Positions 58,293-64,000 of a stretch of 64,000 nucleotides of DNA are shown here, one piece after another; the first letter of the stretch is position 1, and each line of letters starts with the position of its first letter. This DNA is from Brachynemurus nebulosus (lineage: Eukaryota; Arthropoda; Insecta; Neuroptera; Myrmeleontidae): assembly GCA_035578155.1 (NCBI GenBank), contig JAPWDM010000011.1:19830185-19894184 (forward strand), read 5' to 3'. The notes beneath the pieces were generated by a model. That model made no database searches. It was not told where the DNA came from and saw only the letters and a list, made by a program, of their open reading frames with translations. Made by a program: the position numbers and the translations under genes.

Positions 58293-58740
58293 TTACAAAT
58301 GCGCAGTGACAACAGAATGCCAAAACTTTAATTTATATAATAAATAAATCCAAATGAATTTACGTAAACAATGTTTTAAATTCATTAAGCAACAGCAACA
58401 AAAAAGTTTTTATATTTTTCTCTTCTTTAACATTAAAAAAAAAAAAACGAAATTATTTCAACGGTATTTGTAAGTTACCCATTCCATCCGTACACACCAC
58501 ACACAAATAAGTATCTTTACCACGAAGGAGCCACGAAGTATGAGTTAAATTTACCACTTGTGTTGGAATTCCAAATAACACCTCAAGTAAGTTTTTCTAA
58601 CGACGACGACGACTAACTTAACTTTCCTCGTCATTGTCTTGCCAGCCGAGGCAGCCAGTCAGTCAGTCAGTCAGTTGATTGGCTCCATTCCTGTGTATAC
58701 AAACAAAAGACGGATCAGGAATGCTTAATTTGCTTTTGTA
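58293..58740. other. Gene-free stretch with CAGT run
   Basis: CAGCCAGTCAGTCAGTCAGT at about 58650-58673 is a short tetranucleotide run; GACGACGACGAC occurs near 58600. Nothing else recognised. Confidence 0.4.
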
Positions 58741-58747
58741 TATTTAG

Positions 58748-58871
58748 GTACACCAACATTCGGGCCGGATGGGGTGAAGAGGGTATGGAGTGGTTACGTG
58801 ATGCTGGTATGACGGTAGGTTACGAACGTGTATATTACTTGAACAAGAACGAAAGATTCCAGATTGCGTGG
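58748..58871 (+). CDS. Candidate 124-nt internal exon, unidentified
   Basis: A T-rich TATTTAG acceptor leads into an open frame reading YTNIRAGWGEEGMEWLRDAG and continuing MTVGYERVYYLNKN..FQIAW up to a TGG|GTAAGA donor. The segment is about half GC, unlike the flanks. The minus-strand frame here is its shadow. I do not recognise the protein. It could also be a transposon relic. Confidence 0.3.
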
Positions 58872-59807
58872 GTAAGATAGAGAGCACGCTGGAGGAGCGT
58901 AGATGATGATGATAAAGAAAAGACCATGTCAAAATCAACACAATAAACGTGCCCCAAAAGTGTATTTATTAGTTAAAGATCTTGAAATGGCTGATGTTAT
59001 ATAAGTTTGATGAAAAATGTTACCAAAATTATTGTACACGCTTCCATTATTACGTTTGTACGTAAGTGGGTAACTTGATTACGATATATAAATTATACTC
59101 TACATACATACAGTGGAACTTCGATTAACCGTCCCGTCGAGAGAAATGGCGGGCCCTGGGAACAATTAAACACATTTCTTCAAAATTTCTCCTCAAAATA
59201 TAAATGACAAGAAAAAAGAGCTCCTTTTACATTTTCCCGGAACCTTATCAGTCGCCACAGGCCTCTTCTTCCAGCTCGGGCCCCGGAATTGCAAACCCAG
59301 CTACCCCACCCTCTCGTCGGGTCTGATCGTCCCCGTTGGGACCGAGACTGTAACGGGTTAATCGAATTCGATAGATAACAGAAATTTTTCAATAAATTGA
59401 TTTTACTACTAGCTTTATGATGAAAATGAAAATTAAAGTCTTTACCAGTTGATAATACATCTTATATATATAAAAATCTCATGTCACAATGTTTGGTTAC
59501 GATAAACTCCGAAACTACTGAATCGATTTTGATCCAATTTAGTAACTACCTGTAATTTAGTCCAACTTAAAATATAGGATAGTTTTTATCGCAAAATTTT
59601 TAGTCTAACCGTAGAAATTTATGAAAAACCGCAAAATATCAATTTTTTATTACTGTATACAGATATTTGTGGAAAAATTTATAAAAAAATCATGCAATTT
59701 AATTTGTTGCTAAGCATTTGGAGAAAAATAATTTTGGAATTTTTGTAAGTATTTTTATAGATACCACCAATAATATTTTTACCTACGATTACAATGAAAT
59801 TACTTAT

Positions 59808-60570
59808 CTACTGTGCAAAATACTATTTGTATCTTATACAGAAATAGACCGGGAAATGATAACAGAAAATCTTCCGCAATTTTTGCACTTATGCCCCGGG
59901 GAGAAGGCCCCGCTCCAGGGGGGGGAATCCGGGCATTTACGCGGGGCGGCAAATTTTAAGGGCGGGAATTTTGTAAATTTTTGTAAATAGAGGGTGGCAA
60001 TTTTAGAAATGACGAGTAAAAAAAATTTGCCCGGGGCGGGAAATTTGAAGGGCGGTAATTTTGTAAAAAATGGGCGGCATTTTAAAGCTGACGACAAAAA
60101 AATGTCGCCGGTATAAAAAAAAGAAAAGAGGGCGCGATTTTCATACCCAGCGACCAAAAAGAAAAAAGAAGGTTACGCATTTTTCACAGGGGCGAAATTA
60201 TTCCGTTTTGCCCGGGGCGGCGTAAACGCTGGAACGGGCGCTGCGGGGAGTAATGAACGATATGAAAATTTTAAGAAATTTAAGGATAAATTTGAGTTTC
60301 GCTCGCATGGCTTTTATATCGAAAATTAAATTTCTTTGTAAACTTGCATAGAAAAAAGTGAATTTGATACGATTTTCGCACTTATGCCAATTGAATGTTA
60401 GAAAGTCATCATCATGAAATGCTTATTTAAATCATCATGAAATGCTTTTATCCATAAATCTCTTAAAACTTTCATATTTTTCGTTACTCCCTGAGGCGTA
60501 ACTGCGAAAATTGCGGAAGGTTTTCTGTTATTATCTCCCGGTCTGAAGTAAACAACTGGATTGTGCAGTA
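59808..60570. mobile_element. Nested inverted-repeat element with GC-rich core
   Basis: AGACCGGGAAATGATAACAG (59845-59864) and the following AAAATCTTCCGCAATTTTTG are inverted at 60493-60543 with a few changes. Weaker similarity extends the arms outward to about 59808 and 60570. The arms flank a GC-rich tandem core (59884-60245). It lies wholly inside the pogo-type element, so it inserted later. Confidence 0.75.
59884..60245 (+). repeat. GC-rich degenerate tandem repeat (GGGCGG words)
   Basis: About three units of roughly 80-110 bp with GCCCGGGGCGG, AAATTTGAAGGGCGG, TAATTTTGTAAAAAATGGGC and TGACGACAAAAAAAT phrases. It stands out sharply from the AT-rich surroundings. Confidence 0.7.
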
Positions 60571-60856
60571 ATCATTAATTGGCACTTCTGCTGTTTTCAG
60601 CAAATTCCAAATATATGAAAATTAGAATAAGAAAAAACTTTAGGTTACAATAGAGTAAAATTCCTACATATAATTACCAATATAAAATAATTTTTTATTC
60701 TTTGCGATCAAATTCTTTATTCTAACAAAATATTTATTTTTCTATGGGACTATGTACGCGTCTGGAAAATAGATTTGTAGATCTAATGCTAAAATATTCC
60801 TTTTTTATTAGGCATTGACAGATAAGCGAGTGACGGTTAATCGAAGTTTTACTGTA

Positions 60857-62065
60857 CTTACAAACACACACGCTCGGCTTATTGTTGCCCTATTGTTGCG
60901 AGTGAATTTAATTTTAACGCTTTGGGAATTATTTTGGAAATTTATATGTATATACAGTTTTAGTGAGAAGTAAAATGATGGTCTATAAAAATTTAATACT
61001 TTTGAACAATAATTATAGCATTTTTAATTTCCCATTCATGTAAGCTATATAGCCAAGCTATGATTTATAATAAAGTATGATGATCAGACCACTTTGACGT
61101 TATTGAGTTTGAGGATCACAGAAAATCAAAAATCCGGATGGAAATGTTTCAAAACTGGATTTTTATCTAAACATCTTGTATGATGTACGTATTTTGGCGT
61201 CTAAATCAGAAAACACCGCCAAATCTATAGGAATGAGAAAAATGAAACCAGGAAAAAATTATTCTATGTATAGGACAACAATTTTCACTTACTGGAGAAA
61301 TCGAATTTTTTTTCGATTTTCTCTAGAGTGTATGAAAATAGATATACTTAATCTAGACAAAAGGTACAACAAAAAGTTCCAGTTATTTCTAGTGCTAAGT
61401 TTCGCTTATGATTCATCAACGTTTTATATCAATCCCTTATCAGTAGGGCGTGAGAGAAGACAAGACAAGTGGAGTTGTAACCCAGTGTTCCGGGACTGAA
61501 AATGGAACGCGCAGCCATTGGTAAGGGCTCAAACAAAAGTGTAAAAAGAGTTCTTTTTTGTTCGCTAACTGTATGCTTTGGGAAAAATTTTAAAAAATTT
61601 TTTGTTTGTCGTAAAGTCCGTCATTTTTCTCTCCGTCTCTTCTTATCGGTTACTGATCTCAATCCCGCCCCCTCAGTAGGTTCTAAAAAATAAAAATGGG
61701 ATGGAAAAATCCTACAATTGCGCTGTTAGCTTTTTTAAACTACTTTGATCAAAAAAGTAAAAATATATCATGTTTTTGTGGACTTATTAGGTTATCACTT
61801 TTAGTGATTGTTTTTTCAAAAGAGCGGAAGGCGCAACAAATGCCACTTTCAAGTTGAGTAATTCGTAAATGGTCCATAAAAAATGTTATTTTATGAGCCT
61901 TTTCTAATGGTACTCCAAAAGATCGAATATGATTCCGACAACAGATTTGCGAAACATGCAAAGTTTACAAACCTGAATATATTGTTTAATCGATTGCATT
62001 GAAAAAGTTGAATACCACAGTTTTAATTCTTCTTTTTTTTTTGCATAAATTAAATTTTACCACAA
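60857..62065. other. Gene-free stretch
   Basis: The 107-codon frame at 61176-61499 and 63-codon frame at 61502-61693 have no recognisable features. No repeat recognised with confidence. Confidence 0.35.
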
Positions 62066-62069
62066 TAAA

Positions 62070-62691
62070 GGTCAATGGGCAAAACTATATGGGGAGCTGC
62101 CCCCTAGCGCCCAAGGTTAAGACCGGTACCGATCGATAGCCGTGGTCAACTAGTCCAACATTGTCAATGGGCACGTTCATAGAGAACCTGGCCTCCAAAG
62201 GTTATAGGGCGTCAAATGTACAAAAAGTCTGCACGTGGCCACAGCCAAACGGGTTACTCTGTATAGGTACAAATGAGTTATGAGACTGTGTAAGACCACT
62301 TTCCTGGTAAGTGGCCTGACCTCGTTTTTTCACTTAGCCAATGGCAGAAGACGTACCGAGCGGCTTCAAACCTGTACATTGGGAGTATCCGAAGAGAAGT
62401 TTGGCAGTCCTACCGGTGGCGATTTCAGGCAGCCCTTTGGTAGATTGGCGAAATAAAGTAGTCCGAAGTGCACCCTCCCGAAGGGGACTCTAGTGCCCGC
62501 TGCAGGTCAACACACATCGTTTCCTTAAGAAATGGCCACGTGAGGTATACAAAACCTAGTGCACGTCAGAACTTTTGAAGGCCAGGTTCTCCATACCTAA
62601 GATGGGTATATTTGTGACCTACTAGGAAGGGGCTTACAGAAAATACATATCTCACCAGTGTGAGCTGGGGGGCAATTTTGCCCATTTGTCC
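62070..62691. mobile_element. Foldback element, 622 bp, GC-richer than flanks
   Basis: The ends GGTCAATGGGCAAAA and (inverted) GGACAAATGGGCAAAA lead to long imperfect arms. GAGAACCTGGCCTCCAAAGG near 62180 is inverted near 62577-62595, and CACGTGGCC near 62234 is inverted near 62534. The composition is close to half GC. No coding frame. Border duplications are unclear. Confidence 0.75.
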
Positions 62692-62694
62692 TAT

Positions 62695-63345
62695 TGAATG
62701 AAATACTTGAATATAAAATGTTAGTATATATAAATGCATATAACTATAGTTATAATATGAATTAAATAATATTGTTAAGTTATAAGTACAACTGTAAATG
62801 AATTTTAGATTGGATAATAGTATATGTAGTTGTAGATAGTGTTCTGTGTACAGTGAATTTATATTATATCATCGTATTATAAACAAATGAATGTTTCGTT
62901 TTATTACTAAAATATAGAGTAATGTATGGAACAATGTTCAATTTGTTGCTTGCGAGAAAACGAGCGACACTTCACCCACGCGCGAGAGAGATAAATATAT
63001 GATACTTGTTGGAGATGAAGCGTGTGAGTGAATATGTCATGTCTTATGCAACAGTCACTGACAATAAGTATAGATAGATATAGTAACAATCATATAGACA
63101 TAGTCTAGTTCAAGTACACAAGAGGTTAAAATTGTGCACTTATCAGGTATCCAATTTTCCTGAAATTTTTTATACTACGAACTTGTAGGTAAGAAGCATT
63201 ATAACAAAAGAACCAATATAACTTTATGATTATAGAAAGATTCAGTGCTTCTTATGTGTTTTGCTTATCGATTTAACAGTCTTATGATAGCTTCACTTTT
63301 TCTTAAAAAAAAAAATGCAAAAATTTTCGGTAATAATACTTTTTC
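62695..63345. other. Gene-free stretch
   Basis: No feature recognised. Confidence 0.4.
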
Positions 63346-63349
63346 ATCG

Positions 63350-63660
63350 AAATATTTTAGGTTCCGAGACTACAGTAACGGAAGCATTGTGACTGAGAAT
63401 ACGAAATATGAAATTTTTTTCCCTTCTAAAATAAAAATTTTCACTTGATTTTTCGATTCTTGACTTCATAATAACTTTGGTTTCATGTCTGTCTATTTGC
63501 CCGTCTGTGTATCGCCAAATTGCACCAAGAGACATAACTTCTGAACTATTAGATAGTCTTTAAAATGAAATTTTTAGAAATTGTGAAGTTTTGTTCCTGA
63601 TGGTCTCCTACAAATTTCATCGTAATCGAAGTATGTAATGGTGCAAGCTAAAAATATATT
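63350..63660 (-). repeat. Reversed relative of the dispersed repeat at 54569
   Basis: On the minus strand GCACCATTACATACTTCGAT, GGAGACCATCAGGAACAAAA, ACTTCTGAA inverse, then CACAGACGGGCAAATAGACA mirror the order of phrases at 54600-54900. It carries one unit, not two. Confidence 0.6.
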
Positions 63661-63664
63661 GTGT

Positions 63665-64000
63665 TGTCTCCATTTTAATTCGATAAGTCTGAAAATATAA
63701 CACTGCCAGAGTGAGAAACTGCAGAATTGATAACAGCACCACTAGAAAATTTAACATATAGGGTAGATATTTACAAGTGCATTAGATATTTTCTCTGTAC
63801 ATCCATACATACATATTTATGTATGTAATGGAAGGAGTTGTATAATATAGTCAGAAGAGAGATATTACATGTACCAGGGCAAAACGAAACCAAAGAAGAC
63901 ACTCGAGATGTGAATTCTGTTAGATGGATGCTAGAGTTTTGTGGTTAAATATATTATGCGAATGCTTCATGTGGTTGACAAGTTCAGTTCGAGTTAAAGA
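63665..64000. other. Gene-free window end
   Basis: No feature recognised. Confidence 0.4.

Larger units (their letters stand above)
59111..60854. mobile_element. pogo/Tigger-type element with nested inverted repeat
   Basis: The left end CAGTGGAACTTCGATTAACC and the inverted right end CAGTAAAACTTCGATTAACC match at 18 of 20 positions and both continue GTC. TA lies outside both (59109-59110, 60855-60856). The CAGT...CTTCGATTAACCG terminus is typical of pogo-like elements of insects as I know them. The left part (59145-59330) is GC-rich and shared with intron position 33655-33850. No transposase is preserved. Confidence 0.82.

Noticed and set aside
58744..58941. 65-codon minus-strand frame
   Set aside because: Antisense to the better-supported plus-strand exon-like segment; no splice or family evidence.
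59458..59560. Second Helitron-type 5' end (TC followed by TTATATATATAAAA)
   Set aside because: No CTRR end with pre-terminal hairpin could be located downstream, so the element cannot be bounded.

Overview
The window is AT-rich nuclear DNA of an animal, most likely an insect. The evidence is one spliced gene of the insect glucose-dehydrogenase-like GMC oxidoreductase family, a full-length non-LTR retrotransposon of the I type, TTAGG-like degenerate arrays, and many terminal-inverted-repeat (TIR) transposons whose target duplication is TA, TTAA or TTA. I cannot name the order or species from sequence alone. Gene density is very low: one convincing host gene in 64 kb, plus a few short candidate exons. 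This points to a large, repeat-rich genome.

Layout. 1-5.5 kb: a 120-bp satellite array with an embedded AT microsatellite, nested inverted-repeat elements, two copies of an AT-cored dispersed repeat and a Tc1-type transposase relic. 7.8-14.2 kb: a hAT-like non-autonomous element split by a 5.4-kb I-type LINE that has its own 12-bp target duplication; the LINE is dead (stop in ORF1, frameshift in ORF2, altered reverse transcriptase active site). 18-20.5 kb: two TA-flanked inverted-repeat elements and a long hairpin. 21.3-24.7 kb: a tandem duplication whose first copy is split by a 1.9-kb insertion. 25-27 kb: a higher-order minisatellite and a TTAGG-like array. 28.6-29.7 kb: a TIR element carrying a decayed gene of a protein family I recall from arthropods. 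32.5-37.2 kb: the GMC oxidoreductase gene (two coding exons, one 2.7-kb intron full of transposons). 37.4 and 46.9 kb: two Helitron-like elements. 38-50 kb: more copies of the satellite element, foldback repeats and degenerate arrays. 50-64 kb: a palindromic Tc1 relic, a piggyBac-like MITE, two 1-1.35-kb TA-flanked elements (one with a psq-type helix-turn-helix relic), a pogo-type element with a nested GC-rich inverted repeat, and a foldback element at 62 kb.

How the pieces relate. No operon or pathway is present. The recurring theme is nested DNA transposons that target TA. At least three of them (18.4, 55.4 and 57.3 kb) repeat a short motif from their own TIR several times inside the element, as expected of iterated transposase-binding sites. 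The Helitron call is strong because another copy of the same host repeat, at 35.1 kb, preserves the empty insertion site. Most other open frames in the window are chance frames, many of them created by AT dinucleotide runs.
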